The position numbers and the translations under genes were made by a program. Shown in pieces: positions 1-12,954 of a stretch of DNA of 64,000 nucleotides; positions within the stretch are counted from its first letter, which is position 1; the number at the start of each line of letters is the position of its first letter. The DNA lies in contig NZ_JANZNQ010000003.1 of assembly GCF_027257955.1 (NCBI RefSeq), forward strand, positions 1-64,000. Reading direction: 5' to 3'. The notes beneath the pieces were generated by a model. It was not told the origin of the DNA. It searched no databases and was given only the letters and a program-made list of their open reading frames with translations. The stretch is from Zhongshania aquatica. GTDB taxonomy: Bacteria; Pseudomonadota; Gammaproteobacteria; Pseudomonadales; Spongiibacteraceae.

Positions 1-1112
1 GTCGCGAGTTCTTAGATTACATTGGGCGCAATAAGTCTGAGCATACTTTCACACGTTTTCGAAATGAAACGGAACGTTTTCTGCTGTGGTTGTATTTGTT
101 CAAATCAAAACCGATGGATCAATTACGAAAAGCTGACATTTTGGAATACGCTGATTTTTGCTGGCAGCCGCCGCCAAGCTGGATTTGTTTGGCCAACTAT
201 GAAAAATTTCAACTGAGTAACGGGTACTTTTGCCAAAACCCAGAATGGGCACCTTTTAAGTTAAAACTGGCCAAAAACACGGATCACGGTGATACACAGC
301 CGGATAAGAAAAAATACCGGCCATCGCAGCAAACACTAACAGCAACGTTCACCGCAATAATTTCCTTTTATAAATACTTAATGAATGAAGAGTATTTATA
401 CGGCAATCCCGCGCAAATCGCTAAAACCGATTGCCGACACTTCATTAAAGACTCACAAGTTAAAGAAGTTCGACGCCTTACCGAAAGCCAGTGGCAGTAT
501 GTCTTTAATGTTGCGGAAGCCCAGGCTGAGGAAGATTATCTCTATGAGCGCAGCCTTTTCGTGATTTGTGCTTTAAAGACCCTATTTCTGCGTATTTCTG
601 AGCTGTCTGAACGACCCAATTGGTCGCCGGTAATGAGCCATTTCTGGGAGGATAGTGACGGAAATTGGTGGTTAAAGGTCTACGGCAAGGGGCGAAAGCT
701 AAGGGACACGACGGTTCCGAATAGCTTTATAGCGTATCTTAAACGCTACCGTGAATTTAGAGGCTTAAGCCCCCTACCATCTTCTGGCGAAAATCAGCCC
801 ATTGTCGAAAAAATCCGAGGCCAAGGCGGCATGACGTCACGTCAGCTGACTCGTATCGTGCAAGATATATTCGATTTAGCTTACGAAAAGATGCGCCGCG
901 CAGAAGGCGATGACAAAGCCAGAAAATTAAAAGAAGCGTCAACCCACTGGTTGAGACACACCGGCGCCAGCATGGAAATAGAACGCGGTCGCGCCCTAAA
1001 AGATTTATCAGAAGATTTGGGTCACTCAAGTATGGCGACGACAGATACCGTCTACGTACAAACGGAAAATAGAGTGAGAGCGCAAAGCGGCAAGATGCGC
1101 AAAGTAAATTAG
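1..1112 (+). CDS. tyrosine recombinase / phage-type integrase, 5' end outside window
   Basis: Site-specific recombinase that cuts and rejoins DNA through a tyrosine. The reading frame is already open at base 3 and runs in without a start, so the N-terminus lies outside the window; a TTG at 90 is only an internal codon. The N-terminal part looks like the helical core-binding domain. The catalytic set is complete: Arg in LFLRISEL, Lys in YGKGRK, the HWLRH box, His in LGHSS and Tyr in DTVYVQ. An active enzyme is therefore expected if the missing start is intact. It sits at the edge of a metal-resistance region and may be part of a mobile element, but I see no attachment repeat inside the window. 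It converges on czcA. Confidence 0.9.
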   Translation, partial: REFLDYIGRNKSEHTFTRFRNETERFLLWLYLFKSKPMDQLRKADILEYADFCWQPPPSWICLANYEKFQLSNGYFCQNPEWAPFKLKLAKNTDHGDTQPDKKKYRPSQQTLTATFTAIISFYKYLMNEEYLYGNPAQIAKTDCRHFIKDSQVKEVRRLTESQWQYVFNVAEAQAEEDYLYERSLFVICALKTLFLRISELSERPNWSPVMSHFWEDSDGNWWLKVYGKGRKLRDTTVPNSFIAYLKRYREFRGLSPLPSSGENQPIVEKIRGQGGMTSRQLTRIVQDIFDLAYEKMRRAEGDDKARKLKEASTHWLRHTGASMEIERGRALKDLSEDLGHSSMATTDTVYVQTENRVRAQSGKMRKVN

Positions 1113-1143
1113 GGAAGAGCGAGTTATTTACTGCGCCCTTCCC
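1112..1143. terminator. hairpin between integrase and czcA
   Basis: Arms GGGAAG.GCG (1112-1121) and CGC.CTTCCC (1134-1143) pair around an AT-rich loop. The hairpin lies between the stop of the integrase and the stop of czcA, which converge here, so it probably ends transcripts from both sides. No long T run follows, so strength is uncertain. Confidence 0.55.
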
Positions 1144-1155
1144 CACAGTATCGCC

Positions 1156-5212
<4,057 letters not shown>

Positions 5213-5263
5213 CGTTTATTCCTGATATTTTTTCAGTGCCGTATCAATGTACTAAGTAATTTG

Positions 5264-6559
5264 CTATTGATTGATACGTCGCAGTTGATTAAGAGGCTCG
5301 GCGATGAGTTGTTCTATCACCGCCTGATTCAGAGATGCGGCCACTGCGTTGTCGATAAGAGCGCGTTTTGCATCAAGCAATTCCTTTTGCGCACTGGACC
5401 AGTCTTGGTAGCTGTACCGACCTGCCTCATAGGCCTTCTGAGTTAAATTCAATGCTTTGATCAAGTCAGGAATAATCGTCTCGCGGTATGTTGTTACCGC
5501 CTGAGAATGTTGCTGCCACTGGGAGTAGGCTTCAAATAGCTGCACATGCAATTTCAACTTGGCATCTTGGTGCAAAAGCTCGACTTCGTTATGCGCTGCA
5601 CGCGCCGACCTGAGTGCGCCGGAATTCCGATTTCCGCTGAACAGCGGCAGCGACATGCCAGCGATGAGCGCGGTGTCGCCACTGCCTTCAAAATGACGCA
5701 CCCCTAGCTGCCAGCTTAAATCTGCCCTTGAATTTGTTTTCGCAAGATCAAGTTCCGCGCGCTTCAAACGTTTTTCACTAGCTAATACTGCAAGCGCAGG
5801 CGACGACAGCGCACGTCGGTATAGCTCGTCAAATTCCGCAGCTTGTGCAAAACGATACAGATCGCCTTCTACTTGTTTCCAGCTTGGTGAAGTATCTCCC
5901 CAATACGCTGCAAGTTTGATCACGCGTCGTTGGTGCCCCTGTTGTAACGCATTTAGAATTAAATCTGCCTTGGCAAGAGCTGCTGTGGCACGCAGGAGAT
6001 CACTCTCTGGTGTTGCGCCCTTTGCCGATCGGTGCTTGACAATACTCAGTATCTTTTTAGCGAGATCGCGGTCTTCCCTGGCCAGTGATATTCGTTCTTG
6101 AAACTCAATGGTTTCAATATAGCTCGCGGTGAGTTGCCCTAAAATATCTATGGTTGAAACTTGGCGCGCATATTCCAGCTCCTGAATCCGAGCGTCGGCA
6201 AGCGCCACTCGAGAGCGACGCTTACCACCTAATTCAATAACAGAAGATAAGGCGAGGGAAATTTCAGCCGTTTGAATTCCCGAAAAATCATGGTTCCCAG
6301 CAAAGTTCTCTACCTCTAGGCCCACAATCACACTGGGCTTTAATTGATATGATTCGCGTCGACCAAGGAGTAATTGTTCTTTGAATTCAAACTGATGGAG
6401 TTGAGGATGTTGAGCTAAGGTGTTCGCAATAGCTCTATTAAGCGTTAAGGGCTAACGTGAGTTGTCTGCGATAGCCTGTGTTACCAACACGCCAAACAAT
6501 ACGAGACAAGAGGATACAGCGCGGCGCACGCGCCTCCCCCATAAGCTGGAGAAAAACAT
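5264..6559 (-). pseudogene. czcC: CzcC-like outer-membrane efflux channel with in-frame amber codon
   Basis: Outer-membrane factor (TolC/OEP fold) for the CzcCBA pump. Reading from an ATG at 6559 gives a signal peptide (VSSCLVLFGVLVTQAIA) and mature start DNSR. An in-frame TAG follows at 6454-6452, and then the frame continues in register with a normal OEP start (PLTLNRAIANTLAQHPQL) to the stop at 5264. Total length is about 431 codons, normal for CzcC. The only standard restart is a GTG at 6331, which would lose the signal peptide and first helix. The gene is thus either a fresh nonsense mutant, a sequencing error, or rescued by suppression. The downstream domain shows no other damage, which argues for recency. 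czcB and czcA follow intact. Confidence 0.82.
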
Positions 6560-6625
6560 AGCAAAATATTCCTGCTAGATAAAATCGAATACCGACGTGA
6601 ATCGGCCGTTTCTTTGTGGCAAGAA

Positions 6626-6982
6626 TTACGCTATGGGAGGACGATATAGTGAGGTGCTTAATTTTGTGGGGGTTTGTGTAACCGAGTTAAATTTAATGGC
6701 GGGATTCGCGAAGTTTCCTATATGACTCTGCGAGGCTGGCAACACAGAACTTGTCATACCGTGGCAGTGACAACAATGATGACAATCTAATGAGTCAGTA
6801 TGTTGTTCGCTGACATCATCAACAGCTTCTAAGGTGTCGAGATGGACACTTACTACTTCATGTTGATCACTGGATTGGTGGAACTGGTGCACATCCGCTA
6901 CCGCCGCTAGCGATTGCAGCAACATAACGACGGTTAGTAATAAGCGTATAGACGCGCTTCGCACCTGATTCGTAACCTTCAA
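6626..6982 (-). CDS. small secreted His/Cys-rich protein, CzcI-like
   Basis: Small exported protein upstream of czcCBA on the same strand. A signal peptide (SIRLLLTVVMLLQSLAAVA) precedes a His/Asp-rich region, a CHHCCHCHG cluster at about residues 67-75, and a C-terminus ending SLYRPPIA. Cys/His clusters of this kind bind transition metals. CzcI-type proteins sit at the head of czc operons and are thought to modulate metal sensing, but no activity can be read from the sequence. The furthest start is TTG at 6982; a GTG at 6964, preceded by GAAGG, may be the true one and leaves a cleaner signal peptide. A second protein with the same design lies at 22438. Confidence 0.72.
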   Translation of the reverse strand: MKVTNQVRSASIRLLLTVVMLLQSLAAVADVHQFHQSSDQHEVVSVHLDTLEAVDDVSEQHTDSLDCHHCCHCHGMTSSVLPASQSHIGNFANPAIKFNSVTQTPTKLSTSLYRPPIA

Positions 6983-7123
6983 AAGTTCGTGGGAGTGTTA
7001 GTCTAAGGAAAACGTAATAAAGTTCAAGGCATTTAAAATTGTAAAATAAATCGCGCATACAGGAACATTCTTCCTTTATTCACTAGGTCGCTATAAAGCA
7101 AAACCTAATTTAGTGATGTCGAT

Positions 7124-8227
7124 TTGCCAAGATCACTCCCAGTATTGTTAACGCTGTCTGGTTTTTACCTAAGGTATTTGCGTACACTGCGCAATGTTTT
7201 ATACATACCTTTTTTCAACACGTTATTCAAACTGAGTCGTTTCATGAAACACCGTAAAGACGCGCACTTTCCGACAAGTAATGAAGACGCTGCAAAGTTA
7301 GATAGCATTTGTCATCTGCCGATTAGACCCATTTTTATAATGGGATTACATCGTTCTGGTACGACATTCCTGTACGACACAGTTGCGAAGTCATTTCCAT
7401 TAGCGCACTTGAGCTTATACCACTTACTGTACTTTGATCGTCTGCTCACCAATAAAAGCCATGGCACCGAGCAGCGGGATAAGGACCGGCTTAACCGATA
7501 TTTTGCTGCTAACGGAATTAGCGACAGAAATATAGACGGAACGCACATAGACGCTGATGCCGTTGAGGAATATGGATTTTTACTCAGGAAAAAGTCCGGT
7601 ACATTTAAACTGAATGAATCAAACACCGATTTATTTGCTTGCTTGTGCCAAAAATTACTAGCAGTACAAGAAGGCAAGAAAGCGGTATTGCTAAAGAACC
7701 CCTGGGATACGGGCAATGCCAAAAAAATTCTCAGCTATTTCCCGAATGCACGCTTCATTTACATATCACGCGAACCCATCGCAGTACTTAACAGCATGTT
7801 AAACGCCTTGCTTGCGTATTTGGAGGGCCCTCAAGACTATTTAGAAACACTATTGGATAATGGTTCGGGGCGCAGTGGCTACAGAACCGGTTATATCGCT
7901 TGGGTCATATTGCGAATCCTACGAAAATTTTTGGGACGGAATATTACCGCACGACTCGCCCGCGGTCTGCTTGCAAAGGACGTTGCACGCCAAGTGGTAA
8001 TTTACCGCAAGGAAATTACTGGCATGCCCCGCAGTAGTGCGATCGAAATTGACTATAAATCTTTAGTTGCAGATCCCGCTGCAACAATGCGATTACTTGA
8101 ACCTTTGCTCGACATACCGATCACCGCGACCGGAGAAAATATAGAGGTAAAGCAGCGCTCAAATTTGAACCCCGCTCTACAAAATTACGAAGAGACACTA
8201 AGCGGCTTAATTTCAAATATGACTTAA
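7124..8227 (+). CDS. sulfotransferase family protein
   Basis: Predicted PAPS-dependent sulfotransferase. The 5'-phosphosulfate loop reads GLHRSGTTFL (residues 74-83) and the 3'-phosphate site is around FIYISREPIAVLNSMLN. Length of 367 aa suits the Sulfotransfer_3-like group seen in bacterial lipid and sugar modification. The start given is TTG; an ATG at 7244 (residue 41) is an alternative that keeps the P-loop but removes a basic hydrophobic N-terminus. It lies 593 bases upstream of the NRPS operon on the same strand, so it could sulfate that product, but the long gap makes joint transcription uncertain. The acceptor cannot be named from sequence. Confidence 0.78.
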   Translation: MPRSLPVLLTLSGFYLRYLRTLRNVLYIPFFNTLFKLSRFMKHRKDAHFPTSNEDAAKLDSICHLPIRPIFIMGLHRSGTTFLYDTVAKSFPLAHLSLYHLLYFDRLLTNKSHGTEQRDKDRLNRYFAANGISDRNIDGTHIDADAVEEYGFLLRKKSGTFKLNESNTDLFACLCQKLLAVQEGKKAVLLKNPWDTGNAKKILSYFPNARFIYISREPIAVLNSMLNALLAYLEGPQDYLETLLDNGSGRSGYRTGYIAWVILRILRKFLGRNITARLARGLLAKDVARQVVIYRKEITGMPRSSAIEIDYKSLVADPAATMRLLEPLLDIPITATGENIEVKQRSNLNPALQNYEETLSGLISNMT

Positions 8228-8241
8228 TCCCACAAAAAACA

Positions 8242-8251
8242 CCCCCCCCCC
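8242..8251 (+). repeat. C10 homopolymer tract
   Basis: Ten consecutive C residues, starting 15 bases after the sulfotransferase stop codon. Long mononucleotide runs slip during replication. Being outside a coding frame, this one could only affect RNA structure or transcription. Confidence 0.9.
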
Positions 8252-8462
8252 TTGTAACTTGCCAGGTAAACATCACTGCAATTTTGTCTATGTAGCGCCA
8301 TTAGTGCACATGCATTCAATTAGCTCGCCCTATTTTAAGATTGGCTTACCCCACAAAACTTAGAATAATCAACCTAAATCCATGCGCTTGCCGTCATTAA
8401 CGCCTCTAACATAAAAGCACTACTACACATTAGGCTAAGCGTATTTCCCAAAAGTCATAACT

Positions 8463-8484
8463 ACACACTGAATTAATAGTGTGT
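8463..8484. promoter_or_regulatory. inverted repeat upstream of NRPS gene
   Basis: ACACACT and AGTGTGT form perfect 7-base arms around the 8-base spacer GAATTAAT. It lies about 340 bases before the NRPS start. It could be an operator for a dimeric regulator or a small hairpin; the regulator is unknown. Confidence 0.35.
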
Positions 8485-8820
8485 CGTAATGCGGAAAATA
8501 GAGCGATTTTCATAACATTAAAATCTATTCATGAGCGCTATGTCACAATATAGTAGATGGAGACATACGTATCATGTGCCTACAGCCAACGACATTAAAC
8601 TAGGTGGGATTTCGGGGCGTGTCAGTGCTGTTATTATTCTTTGCTTATTGCACTCAATTAACAAAGAGATGTTTAAGCAAAAGTACATGCTGATAAAGAT
8701 ATTTAGCTCTCGATGAATGAATCACCGGTTCTTGTCTTACAGAAGTTTAGGTTTGGACTTTCACGTTTATTCTAGTCGACCTGACAAAACGTAAATACAC
8801 CAACTAGTGAGATTAGTCCC

Positions 8821-11800
8821 ATGACCGAAAGCATTGCCGCAAAATTACGCACTACGGCATTAGCTCTTGCCACCACAAACGGCGGTTATTCCGCCGTAGA
8901 TACGAAAAACTTCTCACTATTAAAGCATCAACGGCAAACGAATCGGCCTTTAGTGGCTCCCGAGACCAAGTTTTTACCACTCGCTCAATCGCAACGCGGT
9001 CTTTGGTTCGGTGAAAAAATAGGACCAAAAGACGCGATCTACAATATTGCCGAATATTGCGAAATTCTGGGCGAGATTCAAGCGGATCTCTTTATTGCCG
9101 CACTTAAACAGATCACTTATGAAGCAGAAACCACCCGTGTCGAAATCCACGACACGGAGGACGGTCCAAAGCAAATAATACTCGATATATATAAGGGCGA
9201 ATTCCCGTTTGTAGACATGAGTGCTGAAATAGATCCGCGCGCAGCAGCCGAAGCATGGATGATGAACGAACTAAATAAACCGGTCGATCTCGCCTGTGAT
9301 CCGCTCTGGTTTTGCGCGCTTTTTAAAATCAGCAACACATGTTATTTTTGGTATCAGCGCAGTCACCACGTTGTGCTGGACGGCTTTGGCGCGGGTATAC
9401 TTTCTAGACGCTGTGCCGAAATATACAACGCCTATCTTGAGGGTCGAGATATTGGCCCGAGTCCATTTTTGCCCTTGAGTGTCCAGCATGAGCAAGAAGC
9501 GCAATACCGCCAATCGACGCGCTTTGAGCGCGATCGGTCTTATTGGTTAGATCAACTTAAATCCCTACCCGACCCGGTTTCATTGACAAAGCACAATGCC
9601 GTCCGCGCAGGTGGTCTACGACGCAGCACCGCGTGCTTTTCAGGTGAGCTAAGCCAACAACTACGCGAACTTGCCGCATCCACCGATGCGAGTCTCCCAC
9701 AAATACTAATCGCATTATTTGCGGCGTATATTTACCGTATGACTGGCGCGGAAGATTTAGTGTTTGGGATGCCCGTAACCGCGCGAGCGAATCGGGATAT
9801 GCGTAATATCCCTTCGATGATGGCCAATGCGGTATCTATTAGATTGGCGTTTGACGCTGATGTTAACTTACATAGCTTAGTTGCGCAGGTATCTAAGACC
9901 GTTCGACATTCCTTGCGTCATCAACAATTTCGTTACGAAGATCTTCGCCGCGAACTTGGCCTGCTTGGCCAAGGTCAACAAATTTCTTGGGTTGGCGTTA
10001 ATATAGAGCCATTCGACTACGATTTAAAATTTGGTGGTCACAAGTGCCTTGCCCACAATGTGTCTAATGGTACGGTCGAAGATTTAACCGTATTCATTTA
10101 CGATCGTGGCGAGGCTCAAGGCTTACGTGTTGATTTTGATGCCAACCCATCGCTCTACACACAGTCGGACTTAGATGCCCACTGTGATCGCTTTGAAGGA
10201 CTAGTAAACGAAATTTTGGCAGCGCCAAAGACCGCTATAAGTCGCTTAAATCTTCTTTCTTCGGATGAAAAGCAGCAATTATTAGTAGACTGGAATCAAA
10301 CCAGCCAGCCGTTAACAAGCACGTACCTACCTGCCTTATTCGACCAGCAGGCCGCTAAAACACCAAGTGCCATTGCACTAGTGAGTAATAATCACTCGCT
10401 TACATACCAAGCTCTACAACAGCAGGTGGATTTTTTAACTCAAACTCTCCTCGCGAGACAAATTGGTCCCGGCGATATTGTCGCTGTTGCACTGCCCCGT
10501 GATGAAAGGATGTCAGCAACTCTGCTGGCCATTATGAAAACCGGTGCTGCGTATTTACCACTAGACCCAATGGCTCCCACCGAACGTTTGGCAATGATTT
10601 TGGAAGAAGGTAAGCCCTCTCTCATTGTTTCTACCTCTGCTATTAGTCAGAAACAATTTGCGAACGCCGGAACGATTTTAAATCTCGACACTGTAGACCT
10701 CAGAGCGAATTCAGACCTAGCCCTACCGCGTGAGGTTGTAAAAGGTGATACCAGCGCATATGTCATCTATACCTCTGGCTCTACCGGGCGCCCAAAAGGC
10801 GTAGAGATTAGTCACGATGGACTATTAAACTTTCTGCTAGCCATGCAGGATGAATTACAGCTTCGCGCGGATGATAAATTATTAGCATTAACCACCGTCG
10901 CGTTTGATATTGCAGCACTAGAGCTATATTTACCTCTCATCGTTGGTGCACAGGTAGTCATCGCCAGCCGTGACGTTGCAAAAGACCCTATGGCGCTTGC
11001 ATCTTTGATTAACAAAGAAAAAATAAGCGTCATGCAGGCGACACCATCCCATTGGCAGGCCCTACTTGCAGACCATGCGGATCAGATACAAAACCTGCGA
11101 CCACTGGTCGGTGGTGAGGCACTACCCGCCCAACTAGCGCGTAAAATGCGTAAACTCGGCTACCCCATCATTAATTTATATGGTCCGACTGAAACAACAA
11201 TTTGGTCGACGATAATGCGCTTAGATGGTGACGATCTAGATTCGCCGCCGATCGGTCGTCCCATCCGAAACACTCAAGTTTATGTGTTAGACCAAACAAT
11301 GCAGCCAGTGCCGCTTGGCGCAATTGGCGAACTTTTCATTGGCGGCGCGGGTGTCGCAAAAGGGTATTTGCATAGACCAGAACTCACCGCTGAACGATTC
11401 GTCTCCAACCCCTTTGGCGATGGTCGTCTATATAAAACTGGCGACTTAGCGCGCTGGCGTGCTGACGGTGTTCTCGAATATCTAGGACGCAATGATTTTC
11501 AAATTAAAATTCGTGGATTCCGGGTTGAAGCGGAAGACGTTGAAGCAAACATTCAGCGCTGCGAAGGCGTTAAGCAAGCTGTAGTTACACTTCGTGAAGA
11601 TCCACGCGGAGAGAAAAAACTGGTTGCCTATATTTTACCTTTCACTACTGACGATGGAAGCGCAGTTACTATAGATACGTCCATACTTCGTAAACGGTTA
11701 GAAAAAACACTGCCGGATTATATGATCCCGTCAGTCTTTACGTGTATTGAAGAACTACCTACTAATGTTAATGGTAAATTAGATCGCAAAGCCTTACCCT

Positions 11801-12903
11801 CGCCAATCTGGCAGATTACGCACGAGTACATCGCGCCAAGAACACCTCTAGAATCTCAGCTTGCAGAGTTGTGGTGTGAGGTATTTGAGGTGGAACGTGT
11901 TGGCATACACGATAGCTTTTTTGATTTAGGCGGTGATTCACTTACTGCGGCAAGAATGGTCGCTCGCTTACGTGAGCTATTAAAGCGGGACATTCCACTC
12001 GCCGCCATTTTCGAAGCGAGTACGATCGCTGAACTTTGTGAGCAGTTAGAGAACCAGCAAACCGTAGACCCACTTGGAATGATATTGCCGCTAAAGTCTA
12101 CTGGCACATCCTCTCCCCTTTTCTGTATTCATCCCGTCATTGGCTTGAGCTGGGCGTACACAGGCTTGGCTAGATATATAGGCAGCGAGCAAAATCTGTA
12201 TGGCGTACAGGCACGAGGACTTAGCCTAGACTATATCAACAATGACACAGCGAGCTTGCCGCAAAGCATTGGAGAGATGGCAAGCGAGTACATTGATCAT
12301 ATTCGCCGTGTGCAGCCCGCAGGGCCGTACAAGCTTTTAGGCTGGTCGCTAGGTGGTTTGTTAGCCCATGAGATTGCTCGACGATTAGAAGCCGACGGAG
12401 AGAAAATTAGTAACCTTACCATCTTAGACGCTTACCCCTATGTTCAAGGTGAGGATAAGGTTTCAGACGAAGTCCAATTGGTACGAAGTGCACTTACCTT
12501 CATGGGTTTACCTTCTGAATCGCTGCCATACGGTTCAGAAAATATGGCGGAGCTAACGTCCCTCCTCTGCCGAGAGTACGACATTTACAATCTCCCCTTT
12601 GTCAAAGAAATGCAGCAAAGCAATAGCAATATAATCGAAGGAGTCCGTCAAATTATCGAAAATAATTTAGCGATTTCCCGTGCCTTCGTACCCGGGAGAG
12701 TATCTGCGGACATGTTATTTATTGGCGCATCACAAACCGCAAAAACAAATATGGGCGATGTGCTGCACAATAATGCAACTATCTGGGAAAACCATGTTGG
12801 TGCTCTAAAAGTACATAGTGTGGATTGTCATCATCAACAAATGTTCGACGCTGAGCCGTTGGCATCCATTGGGCCGCTAATAGCTGAATCCCTAAATGTA
12901 TAA
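8821..12903 (+). CDS. single-module NRPS (C-A-T-TE), predicted glycine-activating
   Basis: Complete one-module non-ribosomal peptide synthetase of 1360 aa. Condensation domain (about 50-480) has an intact HHVVLDG motif (His182, His183, Asp187). Adenylation domain (about 500-1000) has YTSGSTGRPKG, YGPTE, YKTGD and NGKLDRK. The ten specificity positions mapped on GrsA are D696, I697, L700, Q739, L762, G764, L786, I794, W795 and K986; the string DILQLGLIWK is the known code for glycine. The carrier domain has GGDS with Ser1040. The C-terminal thioesterase has GWSLGG with Ser1176 and a late CHHQQ histidine. A lone glycine module with a condensation domain suggests an acyl or oligo-hydroxyacyl donor joined to glycine. 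First gene of an operon with a glycosyltransferase and a phosphopantetheinyl transferase. Confidence 0.93.
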   Translation: MTESIAAKLRTTALALATTNGGYSAVDTKNFSLLKHQRQTNRPLVAPETKFLPLAQSQRGLWFGEKIGPKDAIYNIAEYCEILGEIQADLFIAALKQITYEAETTRVEIHDTEDGPKQIILDIYKGEFPFVDMSAEIDPRAAAEAWMMNELNKPVDLACDPLWFCALFKISNTCYFWYQRSHHVVLDGFGAGILSRRCAEIYNAYLEGRDIGPSPFLPLSVQHEQEAQYRQSTRFERDRSYWLDQLKSLPDPVSLTKHNAVRAGGLRRSTACFSGELSQQLRELAASTDASLPQILIALFAAYIYRMTGAEDLVFGMPVTARANRDMRNIPSMMANAVSIRLAFDADVNLHSLVAQVSKTVRHSLRHQQFRYEDLRRELGLLGQGQQISWVGVNIEPFDYDLKFGGHKCLAHNVSNGTVEDLTVFIYDRGEAQGLRVDFDANPSLYTQSDLDAHCDRFEGLVNEILAAPKTAISRLNLLSSDEKQQLLVDWNQTSQPLTSTYLPALFDQQAAKTPSAIALVSNNHSLTYQALQQQVDFLTQTLLARQIGPGDIVAVALPRDERMSATLLAIMKTGAAYLPLDPMAPTERLAMILEEGKPSLIVSTSAISQKQFANAGTILNLDTVDLRANSDLALPREVVKGDTSAYVIYTSGSTGRPKGVEISHDGLLNFLLAMQDELQLRADDKLLALTTVAFDIAALELYLPLIVGAQVVIASRDVAKDPMALASLINKEKISVMQATPSHWQALLADHADQIQNLRPLVGGEALPAQLARKMRKLGYPIINLYGPTETTIWSTIMRLDGDDLDSPPIGRPIRNTQVYVLDQTMQPVPLGAIGELFIGGAGVAKGYLHRPELTAERFVSNPFGDGRLYKTGDLARWRADGVLEYLGRNDFQIKIRGFRVEAEDVEANIQRCEGVKQAVVTLREDPRGEKKLVAYILPFTTDDGSAVTIDTSILRKRLEKTLPDYMIPSVFTCIEELPTNVNGKLDRKALPSPIWQITHEYIAPRTPLESQLAELWCEVFEVERVGIHDSFFDLGGDSLTAARMVARLRELLKRDIPLAAIFEASTIAELCEQLENQQTVDPLGMILPLKSTGTSSPLFCIHPVIGLSWAYTGLARYIGSEQNLYGVQARGLSLDYINNDTASLPQSIGEMASEYIDHIRRVQPAGPYKLLGWSLGGLLAHEIARRLEADGEKISNLTILDAYPYVQGEDKVSDEVQLVRSALTFMGLPSESLPYGSENMAELTSLLCREYDIYNLPFVKEMQQSNSNIIEGVRQIIENNLAISRAFVPGRVSADMLFIGASQTAKTNMGDVLHNNATIWENHVGALKVHSVDCHHQQMFDAEPLASIGPLIAESLNV

Positions 12904-12954
12904 GACATCCGCTAAACAAAGTATAGGCATCAAAAAAAGGCACCTTGGCTAACA

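Larger units (their letters stand above)
8228..8820. other. 593-base intergenic region upstream of NRPS operon
   Basis: AT-rich stretch with no convincing gene. A 61-codon frame at 8531-8716 has no recognisable start signal or domain and looks fortuitous. The region holds a C10 homopolymer just after the sulfotransferase stop and a 7-base inverted repeat at 8463-8484. The promoter of the NRPS operon should be here but no clear -35/-10 pair stands out. Confidence 0.6.

Noticed and set aside
8531-8716. 61-codon open frame upstream of the NRPS gene
   Set aside because: No ribosome site, no domain, and ordinary AT-rich intergenic composition; most likely chance.
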